Positions 1-7,899 of a stretch of 57,700 bases of DNA are shown here, piece after piece. This stretch comes from Chromobacterium sphagni (GTDB taxonomy: Bacteria; Pseudomonadota; Gammaproteobacteria; Burkholderiales; Chromobacteriaceae). Position numbers and translations under genes: made by a program. The notes under the pieces were generated by a model that saw only the letters and a list, made by a program, of their open reading frames with translations, was not told the origin of the DNA and searched no databases. Numbering within the stretch: the stretch's first letter is position 1; each line of letters opens with the position of its first letter. The stretch is from positions 1-57,700 of the forward strand of contig NZ_MKCT01000031.1 of assembly GCF_001855555.1 (NCBI RefSeq), written 5' to 3'.

Positions 1-1
1 C

Positions 2-334
2 GGCTATTTGCCCTTCAGCCTGAACGGCGCCGACGAGGCGGAGCGGGAAAGCGATTTCTCCCGGCTGGAACTGGCGGCCAATACCGCCAAGTTCGATCTG
101 GTGATGGAAGTGTCCGAAACCGCAGAGGCTTTCGACTGCACGATCCAGTATCGCCAGCGCTTGTTCGCCGAGGCGACCATCGCGGCGGTGTTCGACTACT
201 ACTTTGCCTTGATAGACGAGGTGCTTGCCGATCCGGAAGCGGAAGTGCGCGACCTGCTGCAGGGCCTCGGTGTCCAGCTGGACCCGCGCGCGCAGGCGGC
301 GGAGCAGGATGTGGATCTGGAATTTGATTTCTAG
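2..334 (+). CDS. Nonribosomal peptide synthetase, C-terminal end of a condensation domain (5' partial)
   Basis: The reading frame enters from before the window and ends at TAG 332-334. The residues match the last third of an NRPS condensation domain: FDLVMEVSE, then a YRQRLFAEATI stretch, a helix ending in ADPEAEVRDL, and a short acidic tail (DVDLEFDF). No adenylation, carrier or thioesterase domain follows, so the protein ends with the condensation domain or its remnant. The next gene begins 13 bases later on the same strand, which suggests an operon. The substrate cannot be told because the rest of the enzyme lies outside the window. A related epimerisation domain is possible, since the two folds share this region. 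Confidence 0.85.
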   Translation, partial: GYLPFSLNGADEAERESDFSRLELAANTAKFDLVMEVSETAEAFDCTIQYRQRLFAEATIAAVFDYYFALIDEVLADPEAEVRDLLQGLGVQLDPRAQAAEQDVDLEFDF

Positions 335-347
335 GGAAGGGCGGGAA

Positions 348-1448
348 ATGGGTTTTTTCGGTAAGACATGGAATGCGCTGGGCGACGTCGGGCTGTGGGC
401 ATTCGAGGAGGCGAGCATCTATCGCCGCAAACGAGGCGCGCAGCCCGCGCATGGCGACGCGCTGGCGCGGCTGGCGGCGGCCGAGTACCGCAATGTGGTG
501 CGGGTGGTGGATATTTCCGTCGCCGAGTTCCGCGAACGCTATCTGATGCGGAACGAGCCGGTAATCATCAGCGACGGACTACGGGACTGGCCGGCGCGGG
601 AAATCTGGAGCTTCGACTACTTTTGCCGCGAGTTCGGCGATATGTCCGTGCAACTGCAGGATGCCGGATTCAGGCCCGGCGCCAGGGCGGAGCTGCGCGC
701 CTATCTGCGCGAAATCGCTGCGCTGCCCGCTGTGGAGCTGGGGCAAATAGGCGCGGAGCTGGACTACTTGCGCTACACCTATGATTCGTTCTTCAAGCAC
801 TTGCTGTTCACCTGGGGATTCGGCCATCTGGTGAACACCCGCTCTTTCAGCTTTCTGGCGTTTCAACGCCTCCGGGAGCACTGGCGCAGGCCTTATTTCC
901 TGCCCGCAGGCGGCTACCGGATTCCTTGGGTGCAGGCGGGAGAGCTGCACCCCAACCAGCGAATGTGTCAGGACTGGGGCCTTTATTTTTCCGCCCCAGG
1001 TGCTTGCACCCGCCTGCATGTGGACGGCATGCGCAGCAATGCGGTGTTGTGCCAGGTGGCGGGCAGGAAGGCGGGCTGGATTTTTTCCGCCTCGCTGGAG
1101 GATGCCGCCAGAAGCGCCGCCGATGGCCAAGCCACTTCCGCGCCGTCAGCCGCCGGGCCGGAGCCGCGAGGCCAGGCGGACCGGATCTGGCGGTTTGATC
1201 TGGCGCCGGGCGAAATCATGCTGATTCCCAAGGGGTTGACGCACGAGGTGCACACCTTGTCGCCCAGCATTTCCCTGACTTACAACTTTGTCACCAATCC
1301 GGAATACCGGGATTATTTCCAGTTCAAGGCCGAGCGCGGGCCCGGCTGGATCGCCGGTGCGCCTATCGCCGCAGTGCCGGAATTCGCGCGCATCTACCGG
1401 GGCAGCCCGTTGCGCGTCGAAACCAGCGGAGGGCTGCATCTTGTCTGA
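348..1448 (+). CDS. Cupin_8/JmjC-like Fe(II)/2-oxoglutarate oxygenase family protein
   Basis: A protein of about 366 residues. The ATG at 348 is chosen over upstream codons because it follows a purine-rich site (GGGAAGGGCGGGAA) and avoids overlap with the NRPS end. The N-terminal half carries the cupin_8 signature NEPVIISDGLRDWPA. A candidate metal triad is visible: H224-x-D226 in LHVDG and a distal His at 299 or 302 in HEVHTLSP. The segment between (about residues 255-285) is Ala/Pro/Ser-rich and looks like a variable loop. JmjC-type enzymes hydroxylate amino-acid side chains, so acting on an NRPS-bound residue is a reasonable guess from context. It is a guess only. Confidence 0.75.
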   Translation: MGFFGKTWNALGDVGLWAFEEASIYRRKRGAQPAHGDALARLAAAEYRNVVRVVDISVAEFRERYLMRNEPVIISDGLRDWPAREIWSFDYFCREFGDMSVQLQDAGFRPGARAELRAYLREIAALPAVELGQIGAELDYLRYTYDSFFKHLLFTWGFGHLVNTRSFSFLAFQRLREHWRRPYFLPAGGYRIPWVQAGELHPNQRMCQDWGLYFSAPGACTRLHVDGMRSNAVLCQVAGRKAGWIFSASLEDAARSAADGQATSAPSAAGPEPRGQADRIWRFDLAPGEIMLIPKGLTHEVHTLSPSISLTYNFVTNPEYRDYFQFKAERGPGWIAGAPIAAVPEFARIYRGSPLRVETSGGLHLV

Positions 1449-2265
1449 TTCCGTTCTAACCGCGGCGAAACGCCGACCGGACGCCGCGGTTCAACTGCTG
1501 TTCCTGCATCATGCGGGCGGTTCCAGCTACCCCTATCTGCAACTGGCGCAAAAACTTTCCGGATCGATCGAAGTGTTCTGCCTAGAGTTGGCGGGCAGGG
1601 GAGGGCGTTTCGTGGAGCCTTTCCAAGCGGATGCCGAACAAACGCTGGCGGATATTCTCGCCGCGATCCAGCGGCAGGAATTGGGCCGGAAGAAGCCGCT
1701 GCTGCTGTTCGGCCACAGCCTGGGAGGGGAGCTTGCCTATCAACTGGCGCACCGGCTGCGGCGCGCATCGCCGCGGATGAGGCTGGGCCTGATTCTTTCC
1801 GCGCGCGGCTTTGTCGATCCGGATGTCCCGGGCGAGGGGCCCGGCGAAAACTTGTCCGATGTGGAAATCGTGCGCCTGCTGGAGCAGTACGAGGGCACGC
1901 CGCCTGAGGTGTTGGCCGACCCCGAGATGAAAAAATATGTGATAGGGGTCATGCGCAATGACTTGTCGCTGCTGGCGAGGCTAAGCCGGTTGCCCAAGCC
2001 GGCGCTGGATGTCCGCGCGCATCTGGCGGGAGGCGACTGCGACAGCCGGGTTCCCGTCTGTCGTCTGTCGGGATGGCGCCGGGCGTTTAGCGCGCCGGTG
2101 GGGCAGGAGATTTTCACTGGCGGGCATTTTTACCTGTTCGCCAGCGAGCAAGTGATTCCATGGATTGAAGAACGAGCCAGGGAGCTGGCGGAGCGGACCT
2201 CCGCGCCTCCTTCCCTGGATAATTTGGCCGAGCGCTTTTCCCCCGCGTTCGCTGGCTCCAACTAA
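1441..2265 (+). CDS. Type II thioesterase (NRPS-associated alpha/beta hydrolase)
   Basis: A protein of about 274 residues that overlaps the previous gene by 8 bases. The start is TTG 1441, seven bases after GCGGAGGG; no ATG fits the beginning of the fold. The N-terminus has FLHHAGGSS (oxyanion-hole region). The nucleophile is Ser93 in GHSLGGELAY, and GGHFYLF near the C-terminus supplies the catalytic His. Length and motifs fit external editing thioesterases such as GrsT. These remove misloaded or stalled acyl groups from carrier proteins of NRPS/PKS lines. Translational coupling to the oxygenase-like gene and position behind an NRPS support that role. Confidence 0.9.
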   Translation: MSDSVLTAAKRRPDAAVQLLFLHHAGGSSYPYLQLAQKLSGSIEVFCLELAGRGGRFVEPFQADAEQTLADILAAIQRQELGRKKPLLLFGHSLGGELAYQLAHRLRRASPRMRLGLILSARGFVDPDVPGEGPGENLSDVEIVRLLEQYEGTPPEVLADPEMKKYVIGVMRNDLSLLARLSRLPKPALDVRAHLAGGDCDSRVPVCRLSGWRRAFSAPVGQEIFTGGHFYLFASEQVIPWIEERARELAERTSAPPSLDNLAERFSPAFAGSN

Positions 2266-2278
2266 GTCGAGTAAAAGC

Positions 2279-3007
2279 ATGTCCTTATTTTCACCGATGA
2301 TTACGGATTTCTGGCAGGCGACCTTTTTGAGCGGCGAAGTCCTGTGCCGCAACGGCAAGTTCACGCTCGCCGTCAACCCCGGGCTGAGCGAAGACCGCAG
2401 GCTGATGGTTCTGGAGACCGCAGACGGCAGCGTCATGGCGGTCATGACTCCGGCGCTGGCCGATAGGCTGGGGCTGCATCGGCAGTCAGGCCTGTCCGAG
2501 CCGCTGCTGCGCGGGACGTTGCGGGAGGCGGGCATCGTCCTGCACGGCGCCGATTACATTTTCTATTTTTCCGAGGCCGCCAAGCGCGCCCTGGGGCAGG
2601 AAACGCCGGCGGGCGTGGTGCGCCGGCTGACGGCTGAGGACGAGGCGGCGTTTGCCGGATTTCAGTCCTCCGCCTCGGAGCAGGACCTGGACGACGCCTA
2701 TGTGGAATTGGACCACTGGGCGGTGTTCGGCTCTCTCGAACAGGGCCGGCTGGTCTGCGCCGCCAGCATGTATCCCTGGCAAAACGCCCGCGTCGCGGAC
2801 CTTGGCGTGTTGACGCTGCTGCCGTTCCGCGCCCAAGGCCATGCCCGCAAGGTGGTGCGCGCCATCAGCCGGCACGCCTGCGAGCAGGGCTATGAACCGC
2901 AATACCGCTGCCAGCTGGATAACCAAGCTTCCGCCGCGCTGGCCGAGGCGGCTGGACTGAGCTTGTTCGGCAAGTGGGAAGTGATTTCCCCCGATGCCGG
3001 CGAGTGA
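2279..3007 (+). CDS. GNAT-family N-acetyltransferase
   Basis: A protein of about 242 residues starting 13 bases after the thioesterase stop. The C-terminal half is a GNAT fold: AVFGSLEQGRLVCAASMY (beta strands), then VADLGVLTLLPFRAQGHARK, which is the acyl-CoA pyrophosphate-binding motif A (consensus Q/RxxGxG/A). A stretch near the end (DNQASAALAEAAG) matches the late GNAT helix. The first 110 residues are a separate less conserved domain, as in FR47-like acetyltransferases. It may acylate the product of the operon or confer self-protection; the sequence does not decide between these. Confidence 0.8.
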   Translation: MSLFSPMITDFWQATFLSGEVLCRNGKFTLAVNPGLSEDRRLMVLETADGSVMAVMTPALADRLGLHRQSGLSEPLLRGTLREAGIVLHGADYIFYFSEAAKRALGQETPAGVVRRLTAEDEAAFAGFQSSASEQDLDDAYVELDHWAVFGSLEQGRLVCAASMYPWQNARVADLGVLTLLPFRAQGHARKVVRAISRHACEQGYEPQYRCQLDNQASAALAEAAGLSLFGKWEVISPDAGE

Positions 3008-3052
3008 ATGATTGCGGAACGATTTTCTCAATACAGCAAGGAAGAAATATCT

Positions 3053-3904
3053 ATGTCAAAGCTTAAAGTCGCAGTGGTTGGCGGTGGCAATATCGGTTCC
3101 AGCCTGGCTTTCGATTGCGCATTGCGGGGCCAGGATGTGGTGGTGATCGAAAAGGACGAGCAGTCTTGCGAGCAGAGCCGGGCGCGGGTGACGGAAACCG
3201 CCGGCTACGCGCCCTTGTTCAGCCCGCTGGCCAAGGGCCGGAAGCCGGAAGACATTCTGGGAAATATCGCCTGGGCCACCGAATTGCAGGCAGTGTCAGA
3301 TTGCGATTTCGTGGTGGAGAACATCCCGGAGAATATCGAGCTGAAACAGGCGCTGTACGCGGGCATGGCCGGATTCATCGCTCCCCATGCGGTGCTGGCG
3401 GCCAATACCTCCTGCATTCCCATCACCAAGCTGGGTTCGTTTCACAAAAGACCGGAGCAGGTCATCGGCGTGCACTTCATGAACCCGGTTTACATGAAGC
3501 ATACCGTCGAGGTGATTGTGGGCCTCAACACCACCGAGCAAACCCGGGACCGCTGTCTGGAAATGCTGGCGCTGCTGGGCAAGAAGGCAGTGGTGGTTAA
3601 GGACGGCCCCGGCTTTGTTTCCAACCGAATCTCCCATCTGTTCATGAATGAAGCGGCGTTCTCCATCCAGGACGGCATCGCCCTGCCGGCGGATGTGGAC
3701 ACCATATTCAAGGAATGTTTCGGCCACAAGATGGGGCCGCTGGAAACCGCGGACCTGATCGGCGTCGATACGGTGGTGAACTCGCTGGACGTGCTTTATC
3801 AGGTATTCCAGGATTCGAAATACCGGGTCTGCCCGCTGATGAGGAGCATGGTTGACGCCGGCCATCTGGGCCGTAAGTCCGGCAAGGGTTTTTACACCTA
3901 CTGA
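3053..3904 (+). CDS. 3-hydroxyacyl-CoA dehydrogenase family protein
   Basis: A protein of 283 residues. ATG 3053 is preferred over an in-frame ATG at 3008 because it follows AAGGAAGAAAT and begins directly with the Rossmann strand [13 protein letters not shown] (NAD binding). The catalytic His-Glu pair is visible as H141 in GVHFMNP and E153 in VEVIVG. The C-terminal helical domain ends in GHLGRKSGKGFYTY, typical of the HBDH/PaaH family, and the length is normal. It is the last gene of the NRPS-linked operon. Similar enzymes oxidise glyceryl-ACP when hydroxymalonyl-ACP is made for hybrid synthases. The window lacks the partner genes of that pathway, so ordinary beta-oxidation chemistry remains possible. 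Confidence 0.88.
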   Translation: MSKLKVAVVGGGNIGSSLAFDCALRGQDVVVIEKDEQSCEQSRARVTETAGYAPLFSPLAKGRKPEDILGNIAWATELQAVSDCDFVVENIPENIELKQALYAGMAGFIAPHAVLAANTSCIPITKLGSFHKRPEQVIGVHFMNPVYMKHTVEVIVGLNTTEQTRDRCLEMLALLGKKAVVVKDGPGFVSNRISHLFMNEAAFSIQDGIALPADVDTIFKECFGHKMGPLETADLIGVDTVVNSLDVLYQVFQDSKYRVCPLMRSMVDAGHLGRKSGKGFYTY

Positions 3905-3956
3905 GTGGTTTCCGTCGCAGTAAAGGATGCATGCGCCGGCCAGATGGCTGGCGCAT

Positions 3957-4310
3957 GCATACTCGGTTTCAGACCTTCAAGGCGCTGCCAAAATGGGACT
4001 TGGGCGTGGCGCGGTGGTGGAGCTATTGGGCGCAACGCCATAAGAGCGGCCTGAATATTATGCTGCCGCTACCCCGTTCAAGCTATTGCCTCTCAATCTG
4101 CCCCAGCTTGTGATCCATGGTTCCGATGCCGTTTCGATTGAAATGTCTAAAGCATATTCGGCGGCGGCCATTGCAACTGGCGACTCGGTCACATTTACCG
4201 AACTGCCCGATTCGGATCACATGGCATTTCTCGATCCCGCCAGTACTGCCCATCGCACAGTTTGCGCATGGCTATCCGCTGTTTTGGCAAGCGATTCACT
4301 ACAGCTGTAG
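3957..4310 (+). pseudogene. Alpha/beta hydrolase, C-terminal relic with an in-frame stop
   Basis: One reading frame across this stretch gives AYSVSDLQGAAKMGLGRGAV, then VELLGATP, a TAA at 4041, then ERPEYYAAATPFKLLPLNL, PQLVIHGSDAV and PDSDHMAFLDP. This matches the last third of a dipeptidyl-peptidase/dienelactone-type hydrolase. LVIHGSDAV holds the position of the catalytic Asp region and DHMAF the catalytic His region. Changing only the TAA to GAA restores a continuous frame. The N-terminal part with the nucleophile is absent, the sequence before it being the end of the dehydrogenase gene. It is therefore a truncated, nonfunctional remnant. Confidence 0.7.
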
Positions 4311-4328
4311 GGACGCGCCGCCAGTGAG

Positions 4329-4359
4329 AAAGCCGCCTTGCCTGGCGAGGCTTTTTTTG
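4329..4359 (+). terminator. Rho-independent terminator
   Basis: AAGCC-GCC and GGC-GA-GGCTT form a hairpin followed at once by seven T residues. It lies behind the hydrolase relic, so it probably ends the upstream operon. It also faces the end of the minus-strand exporter gene. Confidence 0.65.
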
Positions 4360-4432
4360 TTTTTGCGCCCGCGCTGAAAAATCGATGTGGGCTGCCGAGG
4401 CCAGGTGCCATCAAGTGGCTTCCTATGGCCGA

Positions 4433-5050
4433 TTAGCCAAAGACCAGGCGTCCGGCCATCGCCACGAACACGCCGCCGAGCAAACCCTTCTGCAGCTTTA
4501 CCATCGGGCGGCGCCCCTTCAGGCGGCGGGCGAGGCCGCCGGCGGCGAATGCGTAAGCGGTGTCGAAGCATAAGCCGACCGCGACCAAGATGGCGGCGAG
4601 CAGCGCGAACTGCGGCGGCACAGCGCCGTACGTCGGCGACACGAACTGAGGCAGGAGCAGGGCGCAGAACATCAATGCCTTGGGATTGAGCAAATTGGTC
4701 AGGAAGCCGCGGGCGATCGCCGCGCGGCCAGACTCGGTCGCTTGCGGCGAGTCTTCTGGCGCAGGCTTGGCGCGGATCACCTTCCACGCCAGCCACAACA
4801 GATAGCCCGCGCCGATCCAGCGCACAGTGTCGAACAGCAAGGGATGGGCGGACATCAAGGCGGCCAGGCCCAAGCCCGACATCATCACATGCAGGAATCG
4901 AGCGGCGGCGATGCCGAGCGCGGTCAACAGGCCGGTACCGACGCCGCGGCTCGCCGATGTGGCCATCACCAAGGCCATGTCGGGCCCCGGCAATACGTAG
5001 ACGGCGACCAGGGCGGCAAGATACAGCGACAGCGCAGACAAGGGCAGCAT
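4433..5050 (-). CDS. LysE/RhtB family amino-acid exporter
   Basis: An inner-membrane protein of about 205 residues with the six hydrophobic segments of the LysE superfamily. The RhtB signature VYVLPGPDMALVMATS lies near the N-terminus and FLTNLLNPKALMF in the middle. An in-frame ATG at 5065 exists, but ATG 5050 has GGAG seven bases upstream and gives the usual family length. Members export amino acids such as threonine, homoserine or leucine. The divergent neighbour is an Lrp/AsnC regulator, a common arrangement in which the regulator senses the exported amino acid. The substrate cannot be read from sequence. Confidence 0.88.
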   Translation of the reverse strand: MLPLSALSLYLAALVAVYVLPGPDMALVMATSASRGVGTGLLTALGIAAARFLHVMMSGLGLAALMSAHPLLFDTVRWIGAGYLLWLAWKVIRAKPAPEDSPQATESGRAAIARGFLTNLLNPKALMFCALLLPQFVSPTYGAVPPQFALLAAILVAVGLCFDTAYAFAAGGLARRLKGRRPMVKLQKGLLGGVFVAMAGRLVFG

Positions 5051-5140
5051 GGCGGGCTCCGGCATAGGGGGCGATGCGCTTAGTGTGCTCCCGGCAGGGT
5101 GAAATTGCTTTGCTTTCTCTTGCGCTATTGGGCTAGATTT

Positions 5141-5155
5141 GGAAAGACTCTTTCC
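5141..5155. promoter_or_regulatory. 15-bp palindrome, candidate Lrp/AsnC operator
   Basis: GGAAAGACTCTTTCC is a perfect palindrome around one central base. It sits in the divergent region between the exporter gene and the Lrp-family gene, 20 bases before the regulator's ATG. Size and symmetry fit AsnC/Lrp-type sites. The assignment rests on position and symmetry only. Confidence 0.5.
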
Positions 5156-5174
5156 TTATTTTTGGCTTGTGCAA

Positions 5175-5663
5175 ATGAATCTTCCAAAATTTGAGCTGGA
5201 CAATGTGGACCGTGCCCTGATGGCCTTGCTGCAGCAGGATGGGAGGTTGTCCAATGCGAAGTTGGCCGAGCATGTGGCGCTGAGCGAGACGCCGTGCTGG
5301 CGCCGGCTGAAACGGCTGGAGGCCGACGGCTATATTGAGGGGTATCAGGCGGTGCTGAACCGCAAGAAGCTCGGCTACGGGGTTCTCGCCTTCGTGCAAG
5401 TCGGCTTCGGCAGCCATACCGGCGATGCGCCGCTGCGCTTCGAGGAGCAGGTGCAAGCGATTCCGGAGGTGCTGTCCTGCCACAACCTGACCGGCGAGTG
5501 CGACTACCTGCTGCAGGTGGTCGCCGAGGATCTGGAGGCGTTTGGCGTCTTCGTGCGCGATGTGCTGCGCGAACTGCCCGGTGTGTCGTCGATCCGTTCC
5601 AGCCTGTCTCTACGCGAAGTGAAGATGTCCGGCCGGCTGCCAGTGGGAGCGGGTGGTCGCTGA
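5175..5663 (+). CDS. Lrp/AsnC family transcriptional regulator
   Basis: A protein of about 162 residues. It has an N-terminal winged helix-turn-helix (LDNVDRALMALLQQDGRLSN, then LAEHVALSETPCWRRLKRL) and a C-terminal RAM ligand-binding domain (CHNLTGECDYLLQVVAEDL). ATG 5175 is preferred to an upstream TTG at 5139 because family members start just before the FELD/LDxxD helix. An upstream start would also place the palindrome at 5141-5155 inside the coding region. It probably controls the divergent RhtB exporter in response to an amino acid. That role is inferred from gene order. Confidence 0.9.
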   Translation: MNLPKFELDNVDRALMALLQQDGRLSNAKLAEHVALSETPCWRRLKRLEADGYIEGYQAVLNRKKLGYGVLAFVQVGFGSHTGDAPLRFEEQVQAIPEVLSCHNLTGECDYLLQVVAEDLEAFGVFVRDVLRELPGVSSIRSSLSLREVKMSGRLPVGAGGR

Positions 5664-5929
5664 CGGTTGTCCTGGATGCCGACGTTGGAGACGAGATTGG
5701 CGCCCATTGATGACCTGGATAGTCCAGAGTGAGCTGGGTGGCATCATCCCGCCGCCCGGGCTGTGGCGGAACCGCTTCCCCTCTGGCAGCTTACATCTGA
5801 GTATAATCCCCGCTTGGCCTGGACTTTTGTCTGAAGGCGCTGTTTATTCATGGCATTCCGTCGGGACGCAAGTGGTCGCCGGGCTGTTATTTTCTCGCTC
5901 CCTAAAATTTTGTAGCACGGCTATTCCCA

Positions 5930-7597
5930 ATGATCATTCTGAAAAACGTGGCTTTGCGTCGCGGCACCAAAGTCTTGCTGGACGGCGCGACAGTCACCAT
6001 CAATCCCAGCGAAAAAGTCGGCCTGGTAGGGCGCAACGGCGCGGGCAAATCCTCGCTGTTTGCGGTGCTGAACGGCAGCCTGCACGAAGACGGCGGCGAC
6101 TTCTCCATTCCCAGCCAGTGGCGGATGGCGCAGGTGGCGCAGGACATGCCGGAGACGTCGCAGACCGCCACCGAGTTTGTGGTGGAAGGCGATACCACCT
6201 TGCTGGCGGCGCGGCGCGAAGTGGCCGAAGCCGAGGCCGGCGAAGACTACATGCGGATGGCGCATGCCTATACCGCGCTGAATGACGCCGGCGAGCACGA
6301 CGCTCCCGCCCGGGCGCAGGCGCTGATTCTGGGCCTTGGCTTCAGCGTGGCCGAGCTGCAGCAGCCTGTGAACAGCTTCTCCGGCGGCTGGCGCATGCGC
6401 TTGCAGCTGGCGCGTGCGCTGATGTGTCCGTCTGATCTCTTGCTGCTGGACGAACCGACCAACCACCTCGACTTGGACGCGCTGGTTTGGCTGGAGGCCT
6501 GGCTCAAGCAGTACGCCGGCACCATGGTGGTGATCAGCCATGACCGCGAATTCCTGGACGCGGTGACCAATGTCACCCTGCACATCGACCACGGCAAGCT
6601 GGTGCGTTACGGCGGCAACTACAGCAAGTTCGAAGACATGCGCGCCGAGCAGATGATTCTGCAGCAGGCAGCGCAGGCCAAGCAGCAGGAAAAGATGGCG
6701 CACCTGCAAAAGTTCATCGACCGTTTCAAGGCCAAGGCCAGCAAGGCCAAACAAGCGCAAAGCCGCGTCAAGGCGCTGGAACGGATGGAGAAGATCGCGC
6801 CGGTGCTGGCCGATGCCGAATTCCAGTTCGAATTCAAGGAGCCGAGCAGTCTGCCCAACCCGATGCTGACCATGTCGCAGGCCTCGTTCGGCTATCCGGC
6901 GCCGGAAGATGCGGCAGCAGGCACGCCGCCTACCGTGATTGTCAAAGGCGTCAACCGCTCGGTGCTGGCCGGCCAGCGTATCGGCATACTCGGCGCCAAC
7001 GGCCAGGGCAAGTCCACGCTGGTCAAAACGGTGGCTGAGGCGCTGGTGGCCACCGGCGGCGAGATCATCCGCGGCAAGGGCTTGAATATCGGCTACTTCT
7101 CGCAGCAGGAGCTGGACGTGTTGCGGCCGGAAGACGACCCGCTGCAGCACATGCTTCGATTGGCGCGCGAAACGCCGGCGCAGTTGCGCCCGCCGGCCAA
7201 CGACTGCCGCGAGCAGGGCCTGCGCAATTTCCTGGGCACCTTCAATTTCAGCGGAGACATGGTCAAGCAGGCGGTGGGCAGCATGAGCGGCGGCGAGAAG
7301 GCGCGACTGGTGCTGTGCATGATTGTCTGGCTGCGTCCCAATCTGCTGCTGCTGGACGAGCCGACCAACCATCTGGACCTGGCCACGCGCGAGGCGCTGA
7401 GTGTGGCGCTGAACGAGTTTGAAGGCTCGGTGATGCTGGTCAGCCACGACCGGGCCCTGCTGCGCGCAGTGTGCGACGAGTTCTGGATGGTGTCGCGCGG
7501 TGGGGTCAGCGATTTTGACGGCGATCTGGACGACTACCAGGTTTACCTGCTGGAAGAGGCCAAGCGCCGGCGCGAACAGGCGGCCGGCAAGCGCTAA
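5930..7597 (+). CDS. yheS: ABC-F family ATPase, YheS-like
   Basis: A 555-residue soluble protein with two ABC ATPase domains and no membrane segments. Domain 1 has Walker A GRNGAGKSS, signature SFSGGWRMRLQLARAL and Walker B LLLLDEPTNHLDLDA. Domain 2 has GANGQGKST, SMSGGEKARLVL and LLLLDEPTNHLDLAT. The linker between them is the charged helical segment (FIDRFKAKASKAKQAQSRVK) of translational ABC-F factors, and the overall pattern is that of E. coli YheS. ABC-F proteins bind the ribosomal E site and relieve stalled translation. This one ends soon after domain 2 and lacks the C-terminal extension of the roughly 637-residue E. coli protein. Confidence 0.88.
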   Translation: MIILKNVALRRGTKVLLDGATVTINPSEKVGLVGRNGAGKSSLFAVLNGSLHEDGGDFSIPSQWRMAQVAQDMPETSQTATEFVVEGDTTLLAARREVAEAEAGEDYMRMAHAYTALNDAGEHDAPARAQALILGLGFSVAELQQPVNSFSGGWRMRLQLARALMCPSDLLLLDEPTNHLDLDALVWLEAWLKQYAGTMVVISHDREFLDAVTNVTLHIDHGKLVRYGGNYSKFEDMRAEQMILQQAAQAKQQEKMAHLQKFIDRFKAKASKAKQAQSRVKALERMEKIAPVLADAEFQFEFKEPSSLPNPMLTMSQASFGYPAPEDAAAGTPPTVIVKGVNRSVLAGQRIGILGANGQGKSTLVKTVAEALVATGGEIIRGKGLNIGYFSQQELDVLRPEDDPLQHMLRLARETPAQLRPPANDCREQGLRNFLGTFNFSGDMVKQAVGSMSGGEKARLVLCMIVWLRPNLLLLDEPTNHLDLATREALSVALNEFEGSVMLVSHDRALLRAVCDEFWMVSRGGVSDFDGDLDDYQVYLLEEAKRRREQAAGKR

Positions 7598-7599
7598 GC

Positions 7600-7688
7600 G
7601 GCAGTGGCGGCACGCCCCGGATAACCGGGGCTTGCGCCCTGAAAGTCATAAAGGGCGGTGCTGCCCGCGTAATCGCGGTGCCACTGCC
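7600..7688 (+). other. Four-way-junction-like structured element downstream of yheS
   Basis: A 9-bp outer stem (GGCAGTGGC 7600-7608 with GCCACTGCC 7680-7688) encloses three perfect hairpins. These are CCCCGG/CCGGGG (7615-7620/7625-7630, loop ATAA), CGCCCT/AGGGCG (7635-7640/7652-7657, 11-base loop) and CCGCG/CGCGG (7665-7669/7674-7678, loop TAAT). It begins three bases after the yheS stop and is not followed by a clean T-run. It could be a structured 3' UTR, a small RNA or a palindromic repeat unit. I do not recognise it as a known RNA family. Confidence 0.5.
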
Positions 7689-7899
7689 TGTTTGGGTTTT
7701 GTCTCGTTGGCGCGTCAAAACGGATAAAGACCATCGCCGGCCCGGTGCGGGTGAGCAACGGCCGTCTTCCCTCCGCCGCTCCTGAGGCTGGTGTGCGTGC
7801 ATTTTTTTTGCAAGCATCTATGCTGAGTTTACAACCGCATGTTTTGCATCACACAGCGCCCGGCATGGCTGAAAGCGCGACCGCATGGGGGAGACATGG

